Part shown: in pieces, positions 33,276 through 45,760 of the stretch
Layout of the letters: every line of letters starts with the position of its first letter
Position numbering within the stretch: the stretch's first letter is position 1
Source: Punica granatum
Taxonomy: Eukaryota > Streptophyta > Magnoliopsida > Myrtales > Lythraceae
Assembly: GCF_007655135.1 (NCBI RefSeq)
Contig: NC_045129.1
Span: 16,590,274 to 16,654,273, forward strand
Length of the DNA stretch: 64,000 nt
Direction: 5' to 3'
Notes under the pieces: model-generated
What the model saw: the letters and a program-made list of their open reading frames with translations, nothing else
Told to the model about the DNA's origin: nothing
Databases searched by the model: none
Translations under genes and position numbers: made by a program

Positions 33276-34124
33276 TAACTTATAAAGGGACATAGATAGT
33301 CCCATCATAAATATCAAACCTTTCGGTTACCATATGAGAGTGTGCGCTACTATACTATACCCTCCTTGATAATTAAGTAGCCAATTTAAATCAATATAAA
33401 TATAATAGAATGTGACTTGCTATTCATTTATCGAATACAATTTTAATATGTAAAATTGTATTGTATTAAGAGCAAGTGTTATATAAACTATTTTTTTCTA
33501 TATATAACTAGGGTTATTTCTGAAGATTTAAAAATAATTTTTATTATTATATTGATAATTATTAATTAAGGAAAATAAGATAAAATAAAATATCAATGGG
33601 AGTTATAAAAAGAAATAAATTCAAGGAAAAGTGTAAAGGGGAGAGAGAAGGAAGACTGGAATAAAAAGGAAAAAGTGTAATTAGAGATAACAAATGAATT
33701 TATTGATTCTTTTTATTGTGAAGTTGTTAAGTGATTCTATCACGTCACGTGATGTGAGAAAACATTATTAAATTATATGAAATAAAAGAATTGATACTAA
33801 TCTTTCGGATAATGGTCATATTTATTATTCATTAAAGAAATTTTATTTTATTTATTCTCATCATATTAATGTGAAATATGATCATTTAAATTTTTTGTAT
33901 TTAATGATTTTCATTTGATAATGTTATTTTGTAATGAGTAATTAATGAAACTGAAAGTTACCTCACTAAATCCTTCTCTCCTATGAGTAATAAAGGTAAA
34001 ACTGCGCCATGCAAAAGTGCCCCGATATTCTTTTAGGTTGTTTAAAAGTCAAGAAGTACCGTTACCGACTTCCATAAAAATCGTCTTTTTACCGAGCACC
34101 GGAAACAAATGATGAAGTTATTTA
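33276..34124. other. AT-rich intergenic DNA
   Basis: No gene or structured repeat recognised. Confidence 0.4.
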
Positions 34125-34318
34125 CGGTGCGTTTGATTGCAGAATTAAAATAATTTTGATTTTGATTGTGGAAAAAAATAAATAATTGTATAGTGTGTTG
34201 AATTAAAGTTAAAGTTAAAATTTTTGACTTGGAAAATGTGTATTTTTATTGTGTAGTGTGTTGAGTTAAAGTTAAAGTTAAAATTTTTATGATTTTAACT
34301 GCGAAATCAAACAGAACA
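34125..34318. mobile_element. Tourist-like MITE 4
   Basis: Ends 'cggtgcgtttgattgcag' and 'tgcgaaatcaaacagaaca' are inverted. TTA at 34122-34124 and 34319-34321 is the target duplication. Interior 'gttaaagttaaaattttt' occurs twice. Confidence 0.75.
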
Positions 34319-34321
34319 TTA

Positions 34322-35411
34322 ATGACTAACATCGCGGAGGTAGCGCTTCAGGATGTCCACGTGAGTGGATCACACGCTATGACTTTGAACCTCGGATCTC
34401 CAACCACCTGTGATCTCCTCAAAGTTAGCCATCATCATGTGCTTTTTGATTGGCCACGATCACCTGTACGAACGAAGAATCAAGAGAAAATTTCTGTTTC
34501 ACTCTCCAATACTTAAGTCAACAACTATGGAAAAGAAGTAAGTCATGGAATCAACGACGTAGTAGAATTACGGCTAATAGAGCTACCTAACCTGTTAAAC
34601 AAAATAAAACAAACATGATATAACTTAGCGGTTGATCTCTATTGCAAGATCAATCAAAAACCGACACTGACCGAAGCACAAGAACTCCATGCCCCCTCAT
34701 ACTCAAAAGGAGGCATTTACAGTAACTTGACCGTCATCATAAATTTATCAATAGTTACTTTATTTATAATGTGGTTACAAATCCAATTAATTGGTCGTAC
34801 AGAATATCTTATGGATAACCATTTAAGATTTGGATAAATTTCAAATTATCCTGTAAATATCTGAATCTCTAATTTGGTTAAATCTGAATATCTAATATCT
34901 CTCACTCGCACTTGGGGGGACCGACTTAAATCGTTTGTGCTCGCAACCACTAGATGAAGTACGTTCATAGGTTTTTGGCCATGCAACTGCTCGAGACATA
35001 TAGAGTTAGGGAGCTCTACACTAAAAACTCGTTAGAGCTAGTGTAGAGTCGTCAACCTTACGAAAAAAGTGTCTCATTTGGTGTAACCCAGGTGCCAAAA
35101 GGTGAATCCCGACTTAGAAAAATTTTAGATTAGTCTACGATACTTGAGACTGGGAAATATTCGCCACTATATCGTTTTAGACCAGTAAGCTACCGGAGAG
35201 TCCACTATATGAATCATGATACTAACCTTGAATGGATTCAAGAGTTCGGTTTCAAATTCGAGATCCTTATTCGGTGACCCCATTACAACAATAAAGCTCG
35301 TTTTACCGCAATCAGTACCCAATCCACCAATTTACTATCTAACTGGTCGAATTTTAAGTTTAAGTTCAATTGTTAGCCTTAATGGACTAAGTTTTTTTTC
35401 AAAATACCTAC

Positions 35412-35446
<35 letters not shown>

Positions 35447-38400
35447 TATATAAGAAGATAACACGAAAATTTAAAGAGATTGGGCCAAGTAGGCCGGGCT
35501 TGGCCCAAATAGAACAAGATAGACCAAGAGATCCACAGGCAGAGTGGATCGATGACCGAAGGTGGGCCTAGGGCCTGAAAACTGAGAATGAGCCTAAGGC
35601 CCCCCTCATTTAGGAAAATTCTACATCGATTTTTTCTAAGTCAACTCAATTTTATTCCGTTTTAATCTTTTTGATTTTTTCCCAATTTTAATTAGGCCAA
35701 GTTGATTAATCCCTTCATCAAACCAACACCCAAAAGACAAATCCTAAAGTCACTCAAGGTCGCGAAGACCTTTATTTCAATTAAGTTCTAGACTCATTTA
35801 AGTGAGTTAATTAGAACCCCAAGCCATGTGATTAAGAGTCAAGTTTACGTGATAACCAATTGATACTCTGACTCAACCCGGTAAACACACAGCGGACTCC
35901 GGATTGACTTATTAACTCACTGACTCCCGAAACCCCACCAAGATCAAATTAATCAAGTAAGCCAATTAATCAATTAAGGCCATTAACCTTCAAGACCCGA
36001 GACTTTACCACTCCCAATCTATATATAATTATAAAAGTCGGAACGAAACGCCGAACAATGCTATGTAGGACTTAGCTAGCTCATGATTGAATGACGCTTA
36101 AAGTTCTCACCATTCACAATGGGAAAAATGGCGCAGTATTATGAAGTCACATTATCATAATGAAACTCTAAAAATTCTTCAATTACGGAAGATAAAAAAC
36201 CATCTTATATATTCTTAACAATAAAATCTTTAAAAAATAATTACATGTTTATGCACTTTCTTAGCATATTCACATAAACAAAGCATAAACTTGCATATCG
36301 TACAAACTATGGAAATTTAATTGTTTTGAAAGCACCAAAAAAATGTTCAGTTAACTATTTAGTAGCCTATTATCAACTTATTTGAGAACCAAAATAAAAA
36401 ACTTTAATTAAAATAGGACTAATAAAAAATAAACCATAACTAAGAGATGAATTTTGTTAAAATCATAAACGAACCTTTGTTAGCCGTGAACATTTTAATA
36501 TTATTTATAAGCTTATGCCATGAGTGATCAACTGTCTTTTAAATATTAACCCACACGTATGCTCGGGCTCTACATCTACTTCCCCGGATTAAGACTCAAA
36601 TAAATCCTACTTGAGTCTGGACCCTACTGACCCAGGAGTGAAATTGCTCGTTTAATCCTCTTGAACTCTTTAAACCCTTCATCCCAAGAGACCCGAGAGC
36701 AAGGACAGCCAATCAAACAAAAGAATAAATAAATAAATGAATAACCATCTTAATCCAACGTTAACCAAATTGTACTGTGAGTAAGACCAGGTGATTTATA
36801 CTATTTTGACTTCAAATCAACACCTAGACTCTCAGACACCCTAGGACCCGAGAACTAGCTATAAGTGATTTAAGCCATTTAAATAACATTTGACAAAATA
36901 ATTACTTGGCCTTCCCGCCTGGCCACTCGGCCACTGACATCAAGCACTCATCATCACGGTCTATCCTAGTACATGAATGTGGGCATTTTGCTCTCTTAAT
37001 CATAACCCGCCCATTACAAGATTTTCCCCGGTTTCAAGGCATAATCCCGACTTTATCCTAGGGGTGATAAAATATCTGCATAAGATATGGAGTACCTAGA
37101 AATATTTGGCGATGATATTTTTGTTACATAGCAATTTTCATATTATTGGGTAGATAAAAAAACATGGAATATCTGACAGAGATACCTCCGTCACTGGTTC
37201 CACAACATACCTCCTCTCACCACAACACCCCCCTCCAGAAAAAAATAAAATAAAAATGGGGAGGTTCCGGAGGGGACCTCGACAGCTGGTTCTACCCCCT
37301 TCCTCGACCTTCCCTACCGTGTTTTTTTTTTTCTTTTCTAAAACAAAGCATTTTTATTTTTTTAATTGAACACTAATTTTTCCAACAGAATTAACATTGG
37401 AGGACTACTTTGATGGTAAAAATCTTTGAAGGACTAAATTGTTGGTTTTCAAATCTTTCGAAGACCAAATTGATAATTTTCTCGATTATAATTTTAAGAA
37501 TTTAACAATATATTATTTTAAAAAATATTTGCAAAATCAAATTTGTAGTAAATGTGTATGATGTTGACCATTAAATAAATATGCAATTATTTAAATAGGA
37601 GTTGCACTAGACAATTTAAAATTATATAATATATTAGAATTGTGATTCAAGATATTTAGTTATTGTTGAAAATTTTCGTTATACTTAAAAAGTAATTTAT
37701 TTTCAAAAATTATGAGTTATTCTATTGAAACAAACTCATGCACACACCTCAGAACACTAGATATATAATAAAATTGACTATATTCACAATTGATACGATC
37801 AGTAAATGCAACAATATACTTAAAATTTACTAAATAATAAATAATCTAATAAATAAATAAGAAAAATAAATATTAGAATATTTTATACTCGAAAATAATA
37901 TATTAAAATACATATAAATTATCACTAAATAATAATTATATAAAATCGGTATATGGGCCCGTGTGTTGCACGGGATATCCATTACAAAAGAAAAAAAAAT
38001 CAATTTATCATGAAAACTCTTTGTTTTGAAGTAATTATTTAACATTTATTCACAAATCAAAATTTTTTATATTTTCAGAAATATTTAATATTAATTTGCT
38101 AGTTTTAATGTAATAATAAAATATCATAATTACATTAAAGAAGTTAAAATTGAGATAATTTATAGAGGCAAAGATTAGGCAAACGGAGATCCCATATTTT
38201 GCGTGGCCGATCTTATCTTATCTTATAAATATACTAAATCTCTTGTTTGAGGTCGATTGCATTAGAAAAGGCCACATGTCCCCCCCTTTTTTTCAATTCT
38301 ACCCCATTTCTTCCTCATTTTAAATATTTTCCTACAAAGTTTTATCTTTTCCATTTTTATCCCTTCTATTAATTTCTTTCGCATCTTTCAAAACAATTTG

Positions 38401-39447
38401 AAAACTAGCCCTTTAGCCCACGTGATGAGCAGGCAGTTTTATGTGAATTTTTTAGTAAATATTTTGTAATTTTTTTATAGAAATGATTTATCAAAATTAA
38501 ATGAATGAGAACAAAACAATGGTACACTGAAATTTTAAAAAATAATTATGACAATCTATGTAAATTGACTTGAGGTATACTCGAGGTTCGTGTATAAGCT
38601 TTAACACTGTATCGTGAAAAGGGACAATTCAACATGAGCTAAGGGTTTAGGAAATTTTTTTACATGGGACGATATCGTGGGTGTAGTTTGAATTAATATA
38701 TAGATTAACATATATTTATATATATAGCTAATCAAAACATGTTACATCTGGCAAAAGTGGAGTCCGTATTATTTTCATACTCATTTTCTTTATTTTCTAC
38801 AAAATCATACTCTGGCAATTGTTTATACAAAAATAGTGAAAAATGAAAGGAAGAAGTGGGTGTTGTTGGTTTGTTAGAATTTTTTAATTGTGATATCTTG
38901 GGTTTTGACCGAATTTATCAATTATTTCTTCTATCTTCCTTTTCCTATAGCAACAAATAATATAGTAAAATGGGTTAATTTCATTAAACTAAATGATAAA
39001 TTCAAGCATCCATATATTTTAAACTAATAGTGTCGAACTAAAATTTAGTTTTAGTGATTAATTTGGTACTTTATATAACAATATAGGTGCTTAACAAAAA
39101 CAATTATAGTATAGTATTATAGTTCGAGAAGTGACGATATAAGCATATAAATAATATACTTACTACAAATAATATATTGTGACTAAAATTATTGTTATTA
39201 TAAGATTGTAATAACACTACTTTATAATCAATCTGGGTTGGTTGAAGTCGTTTAACGATTATCCGAGCTAATCTATTGCATGAATAAGTGCTTAAAATAA
39301 TAATTCTTATATTATTAGATTTTGATCAAACGCTCAAGAAACAAGTTAAAATTTTCATTTTTAATTATTTCTCATTATGTCCATAAAGAATGAGCTTCAT
39401 ATGGTTGAGTAGACTATTTAAACCCGCATATAAATAACACTACTTTA
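34322..39447. other. AT-rich intergenic DNA, no gene recognised
   Basis: Contains a (TA)n/(CA)n microsatellite at about 35411-35446. A short palindrome 'cccgtgtgttgcacggg' lies at about 37960-37976, like the hairpins found near transposon ends. Repeated text such as 'gacccgag' in 35870-36850 hints at old repeats. No ORF has a recognisable domain. Confidence 0.35.
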
Positions 39448-39734
39448 TGTTGGGGACCAAGAAATTGACCTGATTCACCGGGCTCAATTTAGAATCTTGA
39501 GCTCGCCTTGATACATCCAAATCAGTAACTTAATGCTATTAAGTATATTTTTCTATCTATATCTCTTGTACATATATCGATATCCTTGACATGTTTCTAG
39601 ATTATTCTATCAATGAGATATTATACTATCTCTAACCTTATATTTGGCAAATATATCTACTTATTGTATGCAATTGAATATTTATACTGATTACGATAAT
39701 TTATTAAGAGATTTGCTACAATATCTATAAATAC

Positions 39735-41171
39735 TGATGCGTGTCGAACGCAATGAATTAATTTTGACTCCAAATTAACCAAACTAACTAATAAATAGGG
39801 TAAGTAGAGGTCGATCCCACAAGGACTAAGTGTATGAGCTATCTAAATTAGCACTTCTAAATAAAAGGGGGAAAATATGCTGAGATCAATTAAGAAGTAT
39901 AATGTTGAAAGTAATGAAATAAAGGTTCAAACTTAGGGTAATCAATAGATGAGAAATATTAGTAAATATAAGAAATCCACAATGTGTTTAAGATTAATCA
40001 TTGACAAAATTCAATTTGCTAATTTAATGAGGTTGATTGTAAAATTCACTCAAGAGGTCCAATTCCCTATCTTTCCTTAGAGCTTAACCTGGTTAGCCCT
40101 GCAATCAAATCCTAACCAATAAATTCACTCCCGAACGCTTACAAAGTCTGATTCAATGGCAGCATTATGAATTAGAAAGACATCATCAACTCTCGACAAT
40201 AAAAATACTTAGCGTAGTTCATTAAACCTAGATCATGAATCACCATAATAAAAGACACAAACTTGACCATCCATATCTCTATTATTTGCTACTTGTATTA
40301 ATTCAACTATGCACTTACGGACTTAGAATCATTAACTAGTTTTAGACATTGAACTAAGCTAAATAGTTGACCACTTACACAACACAAACCTTCCATCATA
40401 AACTTTACGAATAGATGAATCATGAATAATTAAACAAGGACAATATGAAATCCATTCAGCCCAAATCAAGTCTCATAATCATAAATTCAGGGCTTCATTC
40501 CAATATCTGTCGAATAGACGAATTACACACTCACGACTCTAGAATGAAAACACATAGGAAAGAAAGATAAAGAAAAATCCATGCTTGCTCCCTTATTGAT
40601 GATGAACATCTTCTTCAACTTTGGATTTGATTCTCACTAGAAAACTAGAACTTAGCAAAACACTTCTTTTCTCCTTTCTCTTGTATGTTCAGCTCTGTAG
40701 TCTCTTCTTAAAAATAGGTCACGATGAGTATATATGTAGAACAAAACTAACCCTAATCTTGCCATATCTCCCCCTAAAGATAAGAAAAGTAATATCTAGA
40801 GTATCTACAGAGATATGACTCGATCTATAATAATATGAAACCTAGGTATCCCTGGTGATGATATCTTCTTTTGATCTTCAACAAATATTCTAGAAACTTC
40901 TAAAAAATGATATCATCATGGGACTAATCCTCTGCATTATTGACTTGGTTCTTTCGACAGTCTTTCATCGCATTCCAGCAATCCATCACTTTGTGTCTTC
41001 TTCATTTCAAAAGTTTTCTTGCACTTTGATTTCATCAAACACTTAAAAACATAAACCAACTATCAAGAAACTAAAAAAACTAAAACAACTACTAATCTAA
41101 CTATAAATAGAATAGAGCATAATCAAAAGTATATGTTAAGATAGTATATATGGCATTTCTAGCACTTATCA
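39735..41171. mobile_element. Unclassified 1.4-kb insertion in the R2a 5' LTR
   Basis: Begins 'tgatgcgtgtcgaac' immediately after the LTR TATA-like 'ctataaata' and ends 'agcacttatca'. Its ends are weakly inverted (tgat..gtg against tgataagtg). The uninterrupted LTR at 61649 lacks it at the same point. No ORF of note, no target duplication recognised. It may be a solo LTR or non-autonomous element. Confidence 0.45.
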
Positions 41172-41416
41172 AGGTATGCCTAAAGCAAAAGTTCCATTCT
41201 TTACTCTTTCTGAGCATTTTCTTATTTAAGCATCGAGACTCCCCATTGATCCTCCCCCTTTACAGGTTGTTCATGGGTATTTGTAGAAGCTCGAGACTCA
41301 TGGCTTGCACGTGATCAGGACACGATTTTTCATGACCCCAACTTTGGCGCCATCAGTGTGAAATGGCACAAAAAGTCATTTGCATCAGTTATTTTCCACC
41401 ATACTGAGAAGAAACA

Positions 41417-42520
41417 ATGGTTCTAACTAGAAGTGCAACAATTTCTCAAGTGGGGCTCCAAACCCTTCGCGGCGGGCTACAACAAACAATCCAGCACATT
41501 CGGCTCGTCAAGATTCATCACTGCCATAGCACGATCCAAACGTGGTCCAACTGGATCAACTGGCACCTAATGCTTAAGCAATAGTGGAAGCAATGATCGG
41601 TAATTGCACAGCCTCTCAAAGCACTCAGGCTGGCTCGAAGAACCATGTGGCTATTGACTAAAGGCTAAACCAAGAAGAGGATGATCCTTCTCCAAGCGTT
41701 GGCCTAAATCCTCCCACAAAGGAGACTCTGAAAAGCTATCAGGTGATAGGCCTTCGCTTATCACAATTCCCCCTAGACCAATTGCAGCTCTTTCTTCGAG
41801 GGATATCCAGTGTCTAGTGGTAAAGTAGGTAGCCAAGGTGATACAGACTGCATAATGGCAACAATAGAGGCTTCCCCCCATCGAAGAGGATTTTGAGTCG
41901 CTCCTATGCAAGTAGATTCTACACCCCAAAGTTCCCCACAAGTTTACTCCTCCTCGATCATTTTGTATGATGGGAAGACAGACCCAGTGAACCATGTTCA
42001 TCGCTAAACAACTTCTCTCTAGGGAAGAGGAGTGTCAAAACAAATGCAATGCCTCCTGTTCCCAGGAACTTTCACTAGAGCCGCGACAAATTGGTTTCAT
42101 TCTTTATAACCTAGCTCTATAACAAGTTTCAAGCAGCTGAAGGAGTTGTTCCTGCAAAGGTTTGCAAGCTGCAACAGGCAAAGAGGAACATTGTTAAGTT
42201 GTTCTCTATGGAGCAAATGGAGAAATAATCCCTTCGCGGTTGGTATAATTGATTTTTCAAGGCCTCGATTGAGGTGGAAGGGTTAACACAACGTGAGGCA
42301 ATGGCTGCCTTCCAAAGGGGTTTAAGAAATGAGGACCTCACGAAGAGCTTTGTCATCACACCACCAAGCAGGTTCACTAGCATCTCTGCTCGTGCGCAGA
42401 CGTTCATGACCGTCGAGAAGTCTATCTCGACATGAAAGAAGAAGGGAGCAAGTGGGTGAAAAAGTAGATGAATCTCATGAGGACAAGTCTAGTGAAAAGC
42501 GACCACTCTTCCAATTTGAG
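41417..42520 (+). pseudogene. R2a gag (Retrotrans_gag type), frameshifted
   Basis: ATG 41417 (MVLTRSATIS). Homology to the second copy at 56944 shows YDGKTDPVNHV (about 41967), LLFPGTFT, SFKQLKELFLQRFASCNRQ and FKASIEVEGLTQREAMAAF, the PF03732 pattern. Stops and frameshifts (about 42006, 42120, 42180) break it. No CCHC knuckle is seen in this copy. Confidence 0.6.
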
Positions 42521-42589
42521 AGGCTAACACCCCTTAATGCACCAAAGGCGACTATCCTTCAAGAGATGGAGCGACTTGGTCTAGCGAAG

Positions 42590-42900
42590 CCCCACCGTTG
42601 AATAACATCCAATAACCAAGGATGGAGCAACACCTGATAACTAAAGGCTAAGCTAAAATGAGTTTGATAACCAATGACCATGTCCCGATAACTAAGGGAC
42701 CCACAATGCTCGATAACCGAGGGCAGAGCCTTCCTTTTCGAAGGCAACAATGCTTGATAACCAAGAACAGAGCTTTCCTTCGTGGAAATAAGAATGTCCG
42801 ATAACCAAGGACAAAACCTTTCTTCGCGAAAGTAATAATGTTCGATGACCAAGAATGGAGTCTTCCTTCGCGAAAAAGACAACATCCGATAAACAAGGGC
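42590..42900 (+). repeat. Imperfect 'gataaccaaggac' repeat tract in the R2a tail
   Basis: About eight imperfect units (cgataaccaaggaca, then agccttcctt/tcgcgaaag) of 40-60 bp, matching the tract at 61230-61520. They lie between gag and the 3' LTR, so they are part of the family's non-coding tail. Confidence 0.7.
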
Positions 42901-43090
42901 GGATCTTCTTTTCACAAGATTGTACAAGCGGTACAAAGTCTACCTTCGCGCCAAGACATCGCTTACGATGCTATAATGGCAGTTATGAATTGATCCAATT
43001 TTCGCGACCTCTCGAGCTCACGAGAGGGAAGGACTATGTTGGGGATCAGGAAATTGACCCGATTCATCGGGCTCAATTTACAATCCTAGA

Positions 43091-44204
43091 CTATGGGAAC
43101 CCGTCTTACCATGGGCCTACTATCGCACTTGAACCCTAGACCTGGCATGTCGTGGTCTCGCGTAACGCGCTTGTCACCGTAAGATCGTTACCTTTTTAGC
43201 TCTAACACCACATAATGGACCGGACTATCATGGGCTCGAATCCATCTGCAACTCAAAAACTTAAACCAATGGGTTACTTGACCTTTCCACATATAAGCCC
43301 TTCCATTTTCTTTCTTGGGATTGGTGTGGGACAATTCTTGTATGCTACCTCTACTTCCATTAATCTTTCATGTATTATTTTCTATGCCACGATGCCCGAC
43401 AATGGCAAGCTAATCAAACTACTTTCAAAGTCGTATAACTCAGCTCCAAGAGTTCCATTTCACTAAACCAAATAGAGAAACTATCAACAAGATGGAAGAG
43501 ACTCACTATCCACTAACTCGGGCATATTCATTCTAAGTTGAAAGAACACTCAATTCCGTATTAGACAATTTTAAAATTAACTTTAATTTCCAAACGCAAC
43601 TACTCAATTAAAATTGAGTAAAATAAAATTAGGTTAAAATGAAAAAGGTGAAATGGGATAGAGAAAATGGGCAAGAGTATCGACATTTTTCGGTGTTACT
43701 TTTACTATAGACTAGATGTTGTGCTCGTGAATGCATGGAGGGGCACATAATTTTAATTTTTTCAATTTGTTCAAAATAAATATTGGGAATTATAACATTA
43801 CTCAAAAAGTGATAGTGGAATAATTATATGATGCAAAAGTACTCTATTTCTATAGTCGGTTTTTTACTTTCATGCAGTATTGCACATAATTCTAATCATG
43901 CTGTATACAATTATATCATCATTTATGTTCGGATGAATTATATATAGCATAATTGTAAGGCAAAAAATTATATAGTATTAGACAATTTTAATTTCAAATG
44001 CAATTACTATATTTTGTTCAGCATAAATATAATGAATTTAGACAAATTATTTAGAATAACTAAAACTTATCTATAATTTATAACCTATATAAAAGTGTGA
44101 AACTAATAAAAGTGTTTCTCGATTATATGAAATTTCAGTTTTACCCTTATATATATATATATATGCAGATATTTTGGAATGTCTATTTTATCCTTTCACT
44201 ATAT
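43091..44204. other. AT-rich DNA with transposon fragments
   Basis: 43195-43330 has a B-box-like 'gggctcgaatcc' with 'aactcaaaaacttaaacc', resembling common plant repeat text. 43550-43630 looks like a decayed MITE. No gene seen. Confidence 0.3.
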
Positions 44205-44228
44205 ATGGACTAAATTTACTTTTTGTTG

Positions 44229-45520
44229 TACTTGACTAATAACAAAGCAAGTAACCGTTGTCCTAGAAATCGACTGGAAGGATACACCATCCTTTTCGAA
44301 GTGGTACGTTACCCCGAGACCCCTTGTCAAAGTTCCAATCACAAAGCCCCTCCGCCCAGGACAATTCATTAACAAAATATTAGGCCCTACATCTTGGGTA
44401 TTCTTCAAGTATGAGCAACTCAAGACTTTTTTACTATGATTGTGGGATACTTAGCCATGACCAAAGCCATTGCACCTCCGAGATGCTAGCACCCCTAAAT
44501 CTCTGTGGTCCGTAGCTCTGATTTGACAGCCAATCTGACCTCCCCCCACCACACAAGACTAAATCGCTACCAGCATCGCACCAATCGTCACCACCGGCCC
44601 TAATTACCCAGCATCCAGAACCAAAATCCCCTCCTCCATCCCACCGGAGATCCATGAATCCCCAAAAATTGTTGAACCCTGAAAGCGACATCCACCTCGA
44701 CAACAACCCCGCTCTAACAAACGACGTTGATAGCACATGCTGACCGTTGGAAGTTACTCACAAGTAGCGGATCGCAGCTGTGAAGTCGATTTCCTGTGCC
44801 GACCCTGCTCGAACTTCTGCCTTCTGCCTAGAGAAAACAGGAGAGCCCCTAGAAGCCAACCTATCTTCACTGATTCACTCTACTCGAGCCTTATTGAAGA
44901 ACAAGCCCAAGTAGAAGCTCAATTCCAAACGAGGCCCAGACTCACCCACAGCCCACAGATGCCGCAACCCAAGTTTAATAAAGCCAGAGCCCAACTTGGA
45001 ATTGTAGCCTAGAGACAAAATAGGCTACTGAACAAGGCCGAGGCCCAGCCCGGTTCCAAAGCCCACACAGAAATGCCCCAACTGCCAACAAATTTACTAC
45101 CCGAACCCCTCAGCTCCTCCACGGAAACAACATGGAGTTAGAAGATGCAACTCTGATCACCATCCCCAAAAAAGAAGAGGAAAATGAAATTTCCATGGAA
45201 GAATTCCTTAAGATTGCAGCCCCATATGCCATAATTTTAAATAAAATGGCAAGAACCATAGGAGAAGCAGTGTAAGAAGACTGGAACGCACGACACTCAG
45301 CTAGCACCGGAGGGAGATATAGTCAAAACCAAGCATGGGAGTCAGCATCTTACCTTCAACCCCCCTACATGATGGAATATCAGCAATACCCATCGACTGT
45401 ATATCTAAATCAAGGGCAATCAGAGGCACATCATGAAGCAAATGAGATGGAGGATGAATCAACTCCCGAGGATATCCAAATGGCCGAGGAGGCGGGCCTT
45501 ATCAAGCCCCCAAGAAGGCC
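44229..45520 (+). pseudogene. LINE-1b ORF1 fragment
   Basis: Reads PLRPGQFINKILGPTSW, then FKYEQLKTF, then YDCGILSHDQSHC, the zinc-knuckle region of plant L1 ORF1 (the first Cys of the knuckle is mutated or displaced). Downstream, 44490-45520 is Pro/Ser/Lys-rich linker in broken frames. Opposite-strand ORFs here are shadows. Confidence 0.6.
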
Positions 45521-45760
45521 ATGAGTCTATTAGCCTGGAATTGTCGGGGCTTGAAGGGAGAACCGACAGTTCAAGCTCTTCGTCTCCTCGTTCGAAAACA
45601 CCGGCCTAGCATAATCTTTTTGTTAGAAACCAAGTCCAACTCCAGTCACTGCAGTAAGATCGCAAAGCGTTGCAACCTAGATGGCATCTTTACCGTTGAT
45701 TCCTCCAAGTCAACAAGTGGTCTTTGTCTACTCTAGAACTCCAAATTACAGGTAACCATC

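Larger units (their letters stand above)
39448..43090 (+). mobile_element. Decayed Ty3/Gypsy-like retrotransposon R2, copy a
   Basis: The 5' LTR starts 'tgttggggaccaagaaattg' at 39448 and the 3' LTR start 'tgttggggatcaggaaattg' is at 43037, just after a polypurine run (gagagggaagga, 43023-43034). Between them lie a primer-site-like 'tttggcgccatcag' (41344-41357), a broken gag and a tandem-repeat tail. All of pol is gone. The 3' LTR is cut after about 43090. The 5' LTR holds an insertion at 39735-41171. Confidence 0.65.

Noticed and set aside
42590..42900. CRISPR-like array of 'gataaccaagg' repeats
   Set aside because: Units are imperfect, spacers are not unique, and this is plant DNA inside a retrotransposon tail.
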